Shown: piece by piece, positions 49,545-57,284 of the stretch | How the letters are laid out: the number at the start of each line of letters is the position of its first letter | How positions within the stretch are numbered: the first letter of the stretch is position 1 | Assembly (NCBI GenBank): GCA_013215295.1 | Contig: JABSOZ010000005.1 | Location: forward strand, 62,001-126,000 | Source of the DNA: Colwellia sp. | GTDB taxonomy: Bacteria; Pseudomonadota; Gammaproteobacteria; Enterobacterales; Alteromonadaceae | DNA length: 64,000 nt | Direction of reading: 5' to 3' | Program-made: the position numbers and the translations under genes | Notes under the pieces: model-generated | Database searches by the model: none | What the model was told of the DNA's origin: nothing | Seen by the model: the letters and a program-made list of their open reading frames with translations, nothing else

Positions 49545-51203
49545 ATGACTGTTGAGATAGATTTTAACTGGACAAGTAAGTTAGAGATTAAAACTAAAGA
49601 TGTACCTCATAAGGTAATTGAAATATTTCCAGAAGATAAGTTAGAGCGGGCAAAGTACGCGAAGTTTTTAACAAAATATCTAAAGTCCTCTTCATATGAT
49701 GAATCAACATCAAGCCATTTAAACTATGTTTTAAATCTCAATTCTGAATGGGGAGCTGGTAAATCGTATTTCTTGCGAAGATGGGCTCATGATTTAAAAG
49801 CTAAACACCCTGTTGTTTATGTAGACGCTTGGAAGGAAGACTATTCAGAAGACCCATTGATGACGGTTATTTCTTCTTTGATTGAACAATTAAAAAATCA
49901 AGCGCCAAAGACAGTTGAAGCCTTTAAGCCACCTAAAAAATTAATTGGATTATTAAAAGCAGCTGCACCAGCAATTGCTAGAGGCATAACCAAACGATAT
50001 TTAGGTATTGATCCAGTTAAAATCATGGAGTCTGATGATGAATTGGAGCAAGGAGAATTAATTAAAGATGATGAGGGGCAGCCAATTGATATGGGAATAG
50101 CAGCTTCTAGAATTGTTGGGCATTTAATAAGTGAGCATGATGCAAAATCAAAGGCAATTGAAAGTTTAAAAGTGACGGTTGGTCAATGGGTTAAATCTGT
50201 TTTTGATAATGGTAAAGATAGCCCTGCATTCATATTCATTGATGAATTAGATCGCTGCCGACCTAGTTATGCAGTGGAAATGTTAGAAACTATTAAGCAT
50301 ATTTTTGATATAAAAGGCGTAATCTTTGTTGTTGCTACAGATACTGAGCAATTACAGCATGCAGTAAAAGCTATATATGGAGAGGGTTTTGATGCCAGAA
50401 CCTACTTAGCTCGATTTTTTGATAGCCGTTTTAGTTTAAAGTCTCCTAATTTTGAAAATTTGCTTGAAGTTCATTGTCAAAAAGAAAAGTTATCTAAAGA
50501 TCATTTTGATGAACTAAATATTTTGGTTTGGCCTGAAAATGAGGGTTATCAGCTGACAATAGATAATATCACTGCAGTATTAGGTTCATTTGATTTATCT
50601 ACAAGAGCAGCCATACAAATCACAGATAAAGTTATAGCCATAACTTCTAATTTAGATAAAAGTGCCAAGTTAGATGTGTTGATGTTAACTACCTTACTAT
50701 GTATTAGGGAAAAAGATGAAAAGCTTTATGAAGAGATCATAAGCCTAAATTTTAAAAAGTTTGATGGCGATAAAAGCATAACTCTTGATGATTACCTTAG
50801 TGATAGGTTTTCTTTTGAAGCTAAAGAAATAAAAATTGAATTTAATAAAATCAGAGAGGTTTATTTCGAAACTGATATTTATCATTCGGATTTATCTTTT
50901 TATATTAAGGATATTTTCTCTCCATTTTTTGACAGTAAAAGCAGGAGTAGAATGACTGTTTTTTTAAGTTTAGGAGGGAGTCAAGGTAGAGAGCAAACTA
51001 AAGAAGATAAAGTTTTAGAAGAACTTCGGTCTTTATATCAGGATGCTAGAAGTAACGAGATCCGTGTTGAGGGCAATTGTGCAAATAAAATTTTAGAGCT
51101 GTTAAATATAAGAACTAAAGTTAATTTATCAAAACCACAACTTTATAAAGATCTTGTTGAATTGGCTTCAGCGATAGACTGGATTGAAGACGAAAACGAG
51201 TAG
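49545..51203 (+). CDS. KAP-family P-loop NTPase
   Basis: 552-residue STAND/KAP-type NTPase. Walker A is in NSEWGAGKS (K73), Walker B is IFIDELDRC (about 230-238), followed by a sensor-like FVVATDTEQL and the conserved TYLARFFDSRF. The segment between them (about 125-220) is shorter and less hydrophobic than the membrane insertion of many KAP proteins, so a soluble form is likely. GAGG precedes the ATG. KAP NTPases are scattered and plasmid- or island-borne, and some sit in phage-defence loci. Here it stands alone between gcvP and repeat debris. Function unknown. Confidence 0.85.
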   Translation: MTVEIDFNWTSKLEIKTKDVPHKVIEIFPEDKLERAKYAKFLTKYLKSSSYDESTSSHLNYVLNLNSEWGAGKSYFLRRWAHDLKAKHPVVYVDAWKEDYSEDPLMTVISSLIEQLKNQAPKTVEAFKPPKKLIGLLKAAAPAIARGITKRYLGIDPVKIMESDDELEQGELIKDDEGQPIDMGIAASRIVGHLISEHDAKSKAIESLKVTVGQWVKSVFDNGKDSPAFIFIDELDRCRPSYAVEMLETIKHIFDIKGVIFVVATDTEQLQHAVKAIYGEGFDARTYLARFFDSRFSLKSPNFENLLEVHCQKEKLSKDHFDELNILVWPENEGYQLTIDNITAVLGSFDLSTRAAIQITDKVIAITSNLDKSAKLDVLMLTTLLCIREKDEKLYEEIISLNFKKFDGDKSITLDDYLSDRFSFEAKEIKIEFNKIREVYFETDIYHSDLSFYIKDIFSPFFDSKSRSRMTVFLSLGGSQGREQTKEDKVLEELRSLYQDARSNEIRVEGNCANKILELLNIRTKVNLSKPQLYKDLVELASAIDWIEDENE

Positions 51204-51210
51204 GTCAAAT

Positions 51211-51322
51211 GAATGGGGGCAGAGTCGATTTTATTGATTTGTCACGGTAGCGACGACACCCAATAAGAAAGGGGGAGACTGCCTCCACTCTTTCTTCCTT
51301 CGGAATCCCTCTGAGCTGCTAA
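51211..51322. repeat. REP-like palindromic unit, copy A
   Basis: Starts GAATGGGGGCAGAGTCGATT, followed by the near-palindrome GTCACGGTAGCGAC (51241-51254), ACACCCA, a second stem AAGAAAG...CTTTCTT, GGAATCCC (51302-51309) and GCTGCTAA. Copy B at 52954 is a direct repeat and the unit at 51601-51660 is an inverted partial copy. The small broken gene ends inside its right edge. Confidence 0.85.
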
Positions 51323-51565
51323 CAAACGTATTCTTCAATTCTCTCAAGTGTTATCGAGGCTTTTTCAAGTAAAGGCGCTGAACGTGCATCAGGACAATAT
51401 GCTCCTGCATTGTCTAATAATGTACGTTCTGTACCGTCATGCACTACATCGCTTTGTTCATCATCGATGATGAACATACGTGAACACTTTCATTCCTTTC
51501 AGCATTTGTTCAAGCAGATTTAACGCTTGTTGATAACGTGTCATTGTTAATTGTCGGTAATCCAT
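51319..51565 (-). pseudogene. Small gene remnant inside the REP-like cassette
   Basis: On the minus strand, ATG at 51565 opens a 34-residue frame (MDYRQLTMTRYQQALNLLEQ...) that stops at 51461. A second frame from ATG 51477 runs 52 residues to TAG at 51319 (includes ERTLLDNAGAYCPDAR and ITLERIEEYVC). The two overlap in different frames and may be halves of one ancestral gene of about 80 residues split by a frameshift. Degraded relatives occur at 52150-52332 (5' and middle parts) and 53068-53107 (3' end). I do not recognise the protein family. Confidence 0.5.
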
Positions 51566-51600
51566 GTCACTAAGAACTAGCTCCCCGACTAAGTAACCAC

Positions 51601-51660
51601 GGGGATTCCAAAGGGGCTTTTGTCGTGTAACGCCCCTTTGGGTGTAGTCGCTACCGCGAC
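51601..51660. repeat. REP-like palindromic unit, inverted partial copy C
   Basis: Contains GGGATTCC, the 10-bp perfect stem CCAAAGGGGC/GCCCCTTTGG (51608-51617 with 51632-51641), TGGGTGT, and the perfect hairpin GTCGC-TACC-GCGAC (51647-51660). Read on the minus strand, the order GTCGCGGTAGCGAC, ACACCCA, stem, GGAATCCC matches copy A. So A and C are inverted repeats bounding the small gene remnant, as in REP-flanked mobile cassettes. Confidence 0.8.
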
Positions 51661-51759
51661 GTCAAGCTGGCTTGGTGCAGTTTTACCTGAGTTAAACGCA
51701 TAACTCTGTCAATATTTAGGAAACTTGTTACAATGCTGTTTTTTGATTTTAGGTAGACT

Positions 51760-52089
51760 ATGAATAAAAGTAATGACCCGCTACACGGCGTGAAACTTGA
51801 ACAGATCCTCATCGAGCTGGAGAAGAAAGTTGGCTGGGAGAAGATGGGTGAGTTACTTAATATTCGTTGTTTCACCAATAAACCGCGTCTTAAATCAAGT
51901 TTAAAATTTCTGCGTACAACCCCTTGGGCACGCAGTAGAGTTGAAATATTATACCTAAAAACTTTTTGTAGTAAGCATAAAGAAACGGGGAAATTAATCA
52001 GAGGGATACTCGCCCAGAGTAAAGCTGTAGCAGAAAAAACTTCTACCAAACCAACTCCCTTTGTTTGGCCAACATCGAAAAATAAATAA
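51760..52089 (+). CDS. VF530 family (DUF2132) DNA-binding protein
   Basis: 109-residue basic protein. NDPLHGVKLEQILIELEKKVGWE, MGELLNIRCF and KPRLKSSLKFLRTTPWAR... match the VF530 family, whose structure shows a small helical DNA-binding fold; its role is unknown. The conserved domain spans about residues 5-72, and the tail is low-complexity. It lies between the two palindromic-unit clusters, so it may have moved with them. No clear ribosome-binding site precedes the start. Confidence 0.85.
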   Translation: MNKSNDPLHGVKLEQILIELEKKVGWEKMGELLNIRCFTNKPRLKSSLKFLRTTPWARSRVEILYLKTFCSKHKETGKLIRGILAQSKAVAEKTSTKPTPFVWPTSKNK

Positions 52090-52149
52090 ACTTATGCCAG
52101 ACTGAAGACATTAGTATTTGAAAAATTTTGTATGTTTTTCTCTACAGCG

Positions 52150-52332
52150 TTGATGTCACATCAGGACAGTATACATCCTGCATTCTCTATTAAGTCACTC
52201 CATGTGACGTCTGCATTGTCTAATAAGCTGCATCCATGTAGCGTCATGATGAAAATACGTGAACACTTTCATTCATTCCTGCGTTTGTTCAAGCAGACTT
52301 GACGCTTGTTGATCTTGTGTCATTTCTAACGA
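52150..52332. repeat. Degenerate second copy of the small-gene remnant
   Basis: Shares with 51381-51550 the blocks CATCAGGACA, CTGCATTGTCTAATAA, TACGTGAACACTTTCATTC and TTGTTCAAGCAGA, but with many changes and stops. Two hairpins are embedded: GTCAC-TCCAT-GTGAC (52194-52208) and GCTGCAT-CC-ATGTAGC (52227-52242). The second has the same CATCCATG core as the 100-bp repeat beside metK. Not coding. Confidence 0.65.
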
Positions 52333-52605
52333 GTAAAAAGTTCTGCGGTTATCATGGAATATTGAGTGAGACTAGGTGGTACCCATACGTTTACGTATGA
52401 ACTGAAAAAATCCGTAGGAACCGAAATAATCAACGACCTAATAAAAAACGATAATTAGCCAAATAGACCGACAATTAGTTGTTTTAACAAAATCATTAAA
52501 ACCAAGAAAGTTTAACTTCATAAAAAACATAAGGTTAAATAGTTGGTTGTATTTTTGCTTATAAGTAACGAGTAACAAAAAAATGAAGTTAATCAGAGGT
52601 ATATT
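52333..52605. other. Intergenic region upstream of the DUF4389 gene
   Basis: About 270 bp without a supported gene. A perfect 7-bp inverted repeat CATACGT-TT-ACGTATG lies at 52384-52399. No further recognisable feature. Confidence 0.5.
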
Positions 52606-52923
52606 ATGAGAGATATTAATTCTACAGAAACAAAAAATTGGAAAAGTACCAGCGTATGGATGCGAGGACTCTTTATGATACTTTTCGGTTTTATCGGTGG
52701 TTTCGCCCGTTTTATGGTTACCTTAATTGCAGTATTTCAATTTTTCTCGTTATTAATAACAGGTAAACCCAATGCTGCTTTAAAACTATTTGGTCAAAGT
52801 TTAAATAACTACATTTACCAAATTAATGATTTTTTAACGGTAAACACAGATAAATACCCTTTCCCGTTAAGCGGCTGGCCTGATGATAAATCAGCGTATA
52901 AATACTCTTCAAGAGATCTATAA
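52606..52923 (+). CDS. DUF4389 membrane protein
   Basis: 105-residue protein with one or two membrane segments (about 20-55: MRGLFMILFGFIGGFARFMV, then LIAVFQFFSLLITG) and a soluble C-terminal tail with the FPLSGWPDD motif seen at the end of DUF4389 proteins. AGAGGT precedes the ATG at good spacing. Function unknown. It sits between the degenerate repeat copy and copy B of the REP-like unit. Confidence 0.8.
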   Translation: MRDINSTETKNWKSTSVWMRGLFMILFGFIGGFARFMVTLIAVFQFFSLLITGKPNAALKLFGQSLNNYIYQINDFLTVNTDKYPFPLSGWPDDKSAYKYSSRDL

Positions 52924-52953
52924 CAGGAATGTAAATAAATGGGGTCAGGAAAT

Positions 52954-53107
52954 GAATGGGGTCAGAGTCGATTTTATTGATTTGTCGCGGAGGCGACGAC
53001 ACCCAATAAGAAAGGGGGAGACTGCCCCCACTCTTTCTTCCTCCCTTTGGAATCCCTCGGAGCTGCTAAAACATATTCTTTAATTCTTTCAAGTGTTATC
53101 GACGTAA
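52954..53107. repeat. REP-like palindromic unit, copy B, with a 3' gene fragment
   Basis: A direct repeat of copy A: GAATGGGGTCAGAGTCGATT, the perfect hairpin GTCGC-GGAG-GCGAC (52984-52997), ACACCCAATAAGAAAGGGGG, CTCTTTCTTC, GGAATCCC, GCTGCTA. It then continues into about 40 bp that, on the minus strand, encode ITLERIKEYV, the 3' end of the small gene seen at 51319. An extra AATGGGGTCAGG precedes it at 52938. The shared gene end shows that unit and gene spread together. Confidence 0.8.
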
Positions 53108-53486
53108 TAGCGCTGATGGCGAAGACTGCCGCTTCTCATAGACGACTTTGAGCAATAAATAACGCAGGTATTTACTGTAAACTCCTCACGTAATGTATTT
53201 GGTCGCACATATACATTACCTGAACTTTCAGAATGTCTAACTAATCAATACGCTATAAACAATGGTGCAGTTACAACTTGAATTCGGGTTATTAGATTCA
53301 AAGGGGAATATTACGTAGGCTCCATTAACTAATTTAAGCATAGAATGATTATACTTAAATTAGTTATCTGGCTAGCGCTATTTGGCCGTATAAAATGGCT
53401 TAACTTCCTTGGTGTTATTTGTGTGTTCAGTTCTGACCACACAAATATTATTTACCACTTAACGTGACGTTGGTATATCTTTTTCA
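53108..53486. other. Intergenic region with a 13-bp inverted repeat
   Basis: No supported gene. A perfect inverted repeat TAACTAATTTAAG / CTTAAATTAGTTA lies at 53326-53338 and 53354-53366 with a 15-nt loop. No T-run follows, so a terminator for the flanking minus-strand gene is uncertain; remnants of another small palindromic element are possible. Confidence 0.55.
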
Positions 53487-55022
53487 TTACAACTCAAACA
53501 ACAGCACATCACCTTCAGCGTAAATGGTACAAGCAGAAGTTATATTTTGTCGAAGTCGGTATTTTTCACAACCTTCCAATGCAGACTGGTTTGCCATACT
53601 TTGGTTTGTTTTGTTAACACGATATGACCATGCGTAACCACCTTCACTATCAATCGCTACAGCAAAGGCTTTAGCCTCTTTATAGTTGTAGTAATTATTG
53701 AAAGCCTTCTTAATTACATCTCGATAGTTTATTGTAGATGTCGATTCTTTAGGCGTTTCGGATTCTTTTTCAATAAGCGCTACTACATCATTTTTATTCG
53801 ATAGGCCATCTAAAAACTGCTCTGCTTGGTTGGTGCTGCGATTTTTTAGTTGGTTATATAATTTTAGGTGAAATGCTGCTTGTTTGTCTTCATCTAGTAC
53901 TATGTCATCTAAATGTGCTTGCACAAATTCAGGTTTTGAATAGATTAAGTCATCTAATAGCTCTATTTTATAGCTATTTATATCTATATCTTCTTGGCGT
54001 GATAACCACAAAAGTCCTTTCTCTGCTTGGTCATTAGGCCAGCGTTGTATAATATCAGCGAGTATTTCTTTTTTATTTTCTCCTTGCATCAGTAGGGCCT
54101 CTGCTGCACTTTCTGGATCTTTCATTAACCAATAACGCTGGGCTTTTTCGGTAAGTACTTTGCGCTGATTAGCATCATCAATATCATCTAATTTATCAAA
54201 AAGATCATCGGCTGATATTTCAATCCACTGAAGCATGGCGAAATCAAATAGCTTAGAATCATCGAATTTTTTTAGTTGATCAAATATATTACTTAATTCA
54301 TCACTGGATTTTAAGCCCATGGAAAGCCCCACAAGGCTACTGCTTATATCTACACCTTGATTTTTATATTGCAGCAGTGAATCCATTAAACGGTTTAAAT
54401 CATGCTTAGCAAGCTCACTGATTAATGCTGAGTTGGCTGAAAATTTAGTCTCGCTATTCGCGGTGTTAACACCTTCTAAAAATAATTCAAAACCATATTC
54501 AGGATCTTTTTTAGTGATAGCCGATTTTATCATTGCCAGATAATAATCATTCTCTGGCATTGGGTTAAATTGTCGCGCAAAAGATAACACTCTTCTAGGA
54601 GCAAGTTCGATTAGCTGCCCAACGATTAGTTGCGCGAGCATATTTCGCTGTGTTTTATTTTTATCGTTCAATGTCAATATTAAAGAATCTAGTTCTATTA
54701 GTGACAATTTATTTACAAGGCTATATAGCTCTATCATCAACTTTTTATCTTCTGGCTTAGCTTCTAAACTTTGTAAAAGTTGATCTATTTGCTCAAATAT
54801 CTCGGTTGTACTACTAGAGCCGTCTTCATTATGCGCTTGAGAGTTTATTGACCTATTACTCGTTAACTCTTTAGTCTTATTATTTTGTGTCTCTAGCTGA
54901 CTTGTTACCGTATTGTCTTTAGCGTTAGTCACTAAAGAGCCAATACTTGATTTTTGTTGTCCTAAGTAAAACCCGACAACAAATGTTACAGCAATGATTA
55001 ACATCCAATATGTATTTTTCAA
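53487..55022 (-). CDS. Membrane-anchored helical-repeat protein of unknown function
   Basis: 511 residues. One N-terminal membrane helix (about 5-21), a Ser/Asn/Gln-rich linker (about 25-75), then alpha-helical repeats to about residue 410 of TPR/HEAT-like character (KDPEYGFELFLEGV, KDPESAAEALLMQG, NDQAEKGLLWLSRQ). The C-terminal small domain contains AKAFAVAIDSEGGYAW and ends ALEGCEKYRLRQNITSACTIYAEGDV with two Cys, a pattern I have seen at the ends of other secreted repeat proteins. Topology suggests a periplasmic protein. Monocistronic; role unknown. Confidence 0.75.
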   Translation of the reverse strand: MKNTYWMLIIAVTFVVGFYLGQQKSSIGSLVTNAKDNTVTSQLETQNNKTKELTSNRSINSQAHNEDGSSSTTEIFEQIDQLLQSLEAKPEDKKLMIELYSLVNKLSLIELDSLILTLNDKNKTQRNMLAQLIVGQLIELAPRRVLSFARQFNPMPENDYYLAMIKSAITKKDPEYGFELFLEGVNTANSETKFSANSALISELAKHDLNRLMDSLLQYKNQGVDISSSLVGLSMGLKSSDELSNIFDQLKKFDDSKLFDFAMLQWIEISADDLFDKLDDIDDANQRKVLTEKAQRYWLMKDPESAAEALLMQGENKKEILADIIQRWPNDQAEKGLLWLSRQEDIDINSYKIELLDDLIYSKPEFVQAHLDDIVLDEDKQAAFHLKLYNQLKNRSTNQAEQFLDGLSNKNDVVALIEKESETPKESTSTINYRDVIKKAFNNYYNYKEAKAFAVAIDSEGGYAWSYRVNKTNQSMANQSALEGCEKYRLRQNITSACTIYAEGDVLLFEL

Positions 55023-55328
55023 TGAATTTCCTTATAAAATTATTGTTATAACAATATTATTTCCTACGCTAACAGCGCAATTTACATTATGTTTCGATGG
55101 TTTAAATAGCAAGGTTACTTACTAATAATAGTTGCTACTAAATTTTCAAAATTTAGCGCTTACATTAAAGCTATGACCTTGATTCAATGAAGTTATAATG
55201 ATAACTTTTAAACAGCTAATTAAATAGTAAAACATTGGGGCACCCAAGTTTTAGGGATTAAATTACAGCTCTTTTTATGGTTAAATAACCATCAGTAAAG
55301 AGGTGCTAAATAGAAGACACCCACTTAA
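55023..55328. other. Intergenic region
   Basis: About 300 AT-rich bases between the helical-repeat gene and the LysR remnant. Contains a short palindrome CTAAATTTT-C-AAAATTTAG at 55138-55156. No gene or clear promoter recognised; the N-terminal half of the LysR gene is not present here. Confidence 0.5.
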
Positions 55329-55762
55329 ATTCGGTCGGGAGGTTTACCTGATTCTAACTTAGTATCATTGCCACTAACAGCCACCCAACTTAAGCTGTAC
55401 GCCAGCCCTTTTCTGAGCAAGTTACAACGCGACCTGAGCAATTGCCTGAGTTTCCATGGGTGACTCTTTCGAGTACACAGCTCTTAACTAACCTGACTTT
55501 ACAGCATAAAGGAGGAGAGTTAGTGCAAGTAACACCAAATAGTCAGCAGCAAGCCAATAACATTGCTAGTTTTCGACCATTATTAGAGCATGGTTTTGGT
55601 ATAGGAGTATTAGTTGAAATAACCGCGAATGAATTAGTTAAGCAAAAGAGGTTAGTGCCAGTCTTACCCGATTGGCAAGCGCAACAGTTGCCGTTGTCGT
55701 TAATTTATCCAGCAAGATTACATATGGCGCAACGCACTCGGTTATTATCGGGGATTCTATGA
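55329..55762 (+). pseudogene. LysR-family regulator remnant, frameshifted
   Basis: Only part of the substrate-binding domain remains. From 55329 one frame reads IRSGGLPDSNLVSLPL...KLYASPFLSK, typical of the middle of LysR effector domains. The match then moves to another frame, TTRPEQLPEFPWVTLSS, and continues to 55762 (FRPLLEHGFGIGVLVE, PLSLIYPARLHMAQRTRLL). The frame change lies near 55420-55440. The DNA-binding half is missing, so the gene is dead. A terminator follows. Confidence 0.8.
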
Positions 55763-55776
55763 TTGACTGAGTAAAT

Positions 55777-55809
55777 AAAAAGGCGAATCAGCAATGGTTC
55801 GCCTTTTTT
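55777..55809 (+). terminator. Rho-independent terminator after the LysR remnant
   Basis: Stem AAAAGGCGAA/TTCGCCTTTT with a 10-nt loop and T-run, 14 bp after the remnant's stop. It survives from the ancestral gene. Confidence 0.88.
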
Positions 55810-56067
55810 GTATCTGTAATGATCACGTGCTGCGCGTCGCTGACGTTATTTTTTATCTTTTGCCATATATTTTCTAATAACTCACTTAAGCCATGCGTTC
55901 TTTACTGATCAGTAAATTTATACGTGGTCTTCTTTTCATCGCAGCGATACTTTAAATTAATGAGAGTGTTCCATTCATCATTTGAACTTAAATTCACTAA
56001 ACTTAATTGAATATACTATATTCTAAGAGCGGACTCCTTTTTGAAGAAAACATCTCTAGGGTTTTAA

Positions 56068-56853
56068 ATGCAGATAGCCAAGATGTGTAACATAATAGAT
56101 TTCCTAAATAATGGTAAGTTAATCCTCTTCATTATTATTTCGATAATGTTAAACAAAGCACATGCCCAAGATTTAAAGGCTAGTCTTGCAATTTTGCCTA
56201 TTCATTCGGAAATAGGTGAAGATGCGCAACCGAAAGGTGGGTTCGTAGAACTAGTTAAAGCTATCGATGAGATATATAAAAAAGGGGAGATTACTATTAA
56301 GCTCTACCCATTTTCGCGGTCACTTAATAACGTCGTCAATGGAATAGCCGATTTCCATGTCCCCCTCATCAAATTACCACACATTTCTGAAGAGACTCTT
56401 CCTTATACGTATGCCTCAGAAAAAATTACCGAAGTTGCCTTTGTATTGTATACAAATACTTCTAATAAAAAATTAGACAGAAAAAATCTAAATAAGTACG
56501 TAATTGCTACGATGAGGGGACATACTCACTTCTTTCCTTTCATTGTGCTAGAAAAATCAACAATTTCAGGTGGAATTAAAATGCTATCAAAGGGAAGAAT
56601 TGATGGATATATAATGGAACAAGAAGCTGTTGATAATTTTATTCGTAAAAATAAAATAAAAAATATCCGACGGGAATTATATTTTCAATGGGACTCCTCA
56701 ATTGTTATTCCCAAAGGAAAGAAAAATAAAGAAATTGATGAAATTATTTCAGGTGCATTGCGTGAACTTAAAGCTACTGGAAAGTTGCAAGAAATAACAA
56801 AAAACATACATCGACCATATATAGAGTGGCAACCTAGTGAAATGAATTGGTAA
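56068..56853 (+). CDS. Periplasmic solute-binding protein (type 3 family)
   Basis: 261 residues with an N-terminal hydrophobic signal (LILFIIISIMLNKAHA) and a fold of the SBP_bac_3 / amino-acid-binding type. Sequence landmarks are KLYPFSRSLNNVVNG and GIADFHVPLIK, similar in layout to YPWSRAINNLKTG in the gene at 63453. Such lone binding proteins in Alteromonadales are often not tied to an ABC transporter. No permease or ATPase is adjacent, so transport is not implied. Ligand unknown. Confidence 0.75.
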   Translation: MQIAKMCNIIDFLNNGKLILFIIISIMLNKAHAQDLKASLAILPIHSEIGEDAQPKGGFVELVKAIDEIYKKGEITIKLYPFSRSLNNVVNGIADFHVPLIKLPHISEETLPYTYASEKITEVAFVLYTNTSNKKLDRKNLNKYVIATMRGHTHFFPFIVLEKSTISGGIKMLSKGRIDGYIMEQEAVDNFIRKNKIKNIRRELYFQWDSSIVIPKGKKNKEIDEIISGALRELKATGKLQEITKNIHRPYIEWQPSEMNW

Positions 56854-56985
56854 AATCGACGGCCATAAAAAATAGCGATCAATAATAGACAATCAGGTCA
56901 CTGAAACATTCAAGAGTGACAGTATTTCAAATACCTTAATGGTAAAACTCAAATAGCCAGAACTCGCTCTTTCGCCATCGAGACT

Positions 56986-57039
56986 AATGTTAGGAAATAT
57001 ATTTTGTTGGGCATACAAAATATATTCCTAATTAACATT
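56986..57039. repeat. 54-bp imperfect palindrome
   Basis: AATGTTA-GGAAATATATTTTGT, a 7-nt loop, then ACAAAATATATTCC-TAATTAACATT. The arms match except for one extra A on the left and a 4-nt insertion on the right. It lies in the gap between two convergent genes and has no T-run. Function unknown. Confidence 0.75.
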
Positions 57040-57212
57040 TTGCCTTTAAAAAGTAATGTATGGCAAGTGGAAATAAAGCCCTTAAAGACAATTATCCTAA
57101 TGTCCCTTGTGTCGTATTATCTGCCATTTTTGTTTAAAGTTTAAATAACCGCTTTGCTGCGTGAGTTCAATTGGTGAATGCAACGCTATCTTTAATACAA
57201 AGGAGCGTAGTT

Positions 57213-57284
57213 ATGAAAATAAGACCTCGTATACATGGCTCGGCTCCTGATAAAAAATGTGGGCCGGGCAATTTATCCATCTAG
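57213..57284 (+). CDS. Possible 23-residue ORF with strong ribosome-binding site
   Basis: AAAGGAG seven bases before ATG 57213 gives an excellent translation start; the frame encodes MKIRPRIHGSAPDKKCGPGN... and stops at 57282-57284, one base before the end of the convergent esterase gene. It may be a tiny peptide gene or, more likely, the 5' end of a gene cut off when the esterase segment was joined here. Not recognised. Confidence 0.35.
   Translation: MKIRPRIHGSAPDKKCGPGNLSI

Noticed and set aside
51463-51565. IS30-type transposase start (MDYRQLT...)
   Set aside because: The first seven residues recall IS30 transposases, but the following residues do not fit and no catalytic domain follows.
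51651-52049. Minus-strand ORF of 132 codons
   Set aside because: It is the antisense shadow of the VF530-family gene, which has clear family motifs.
56986-57039. Integron attC site
   Set aside because: GTTAGG and CCTAA occur in the arms, but the core-site orientation and spacing are wrong and no integrase or cassette array is present.
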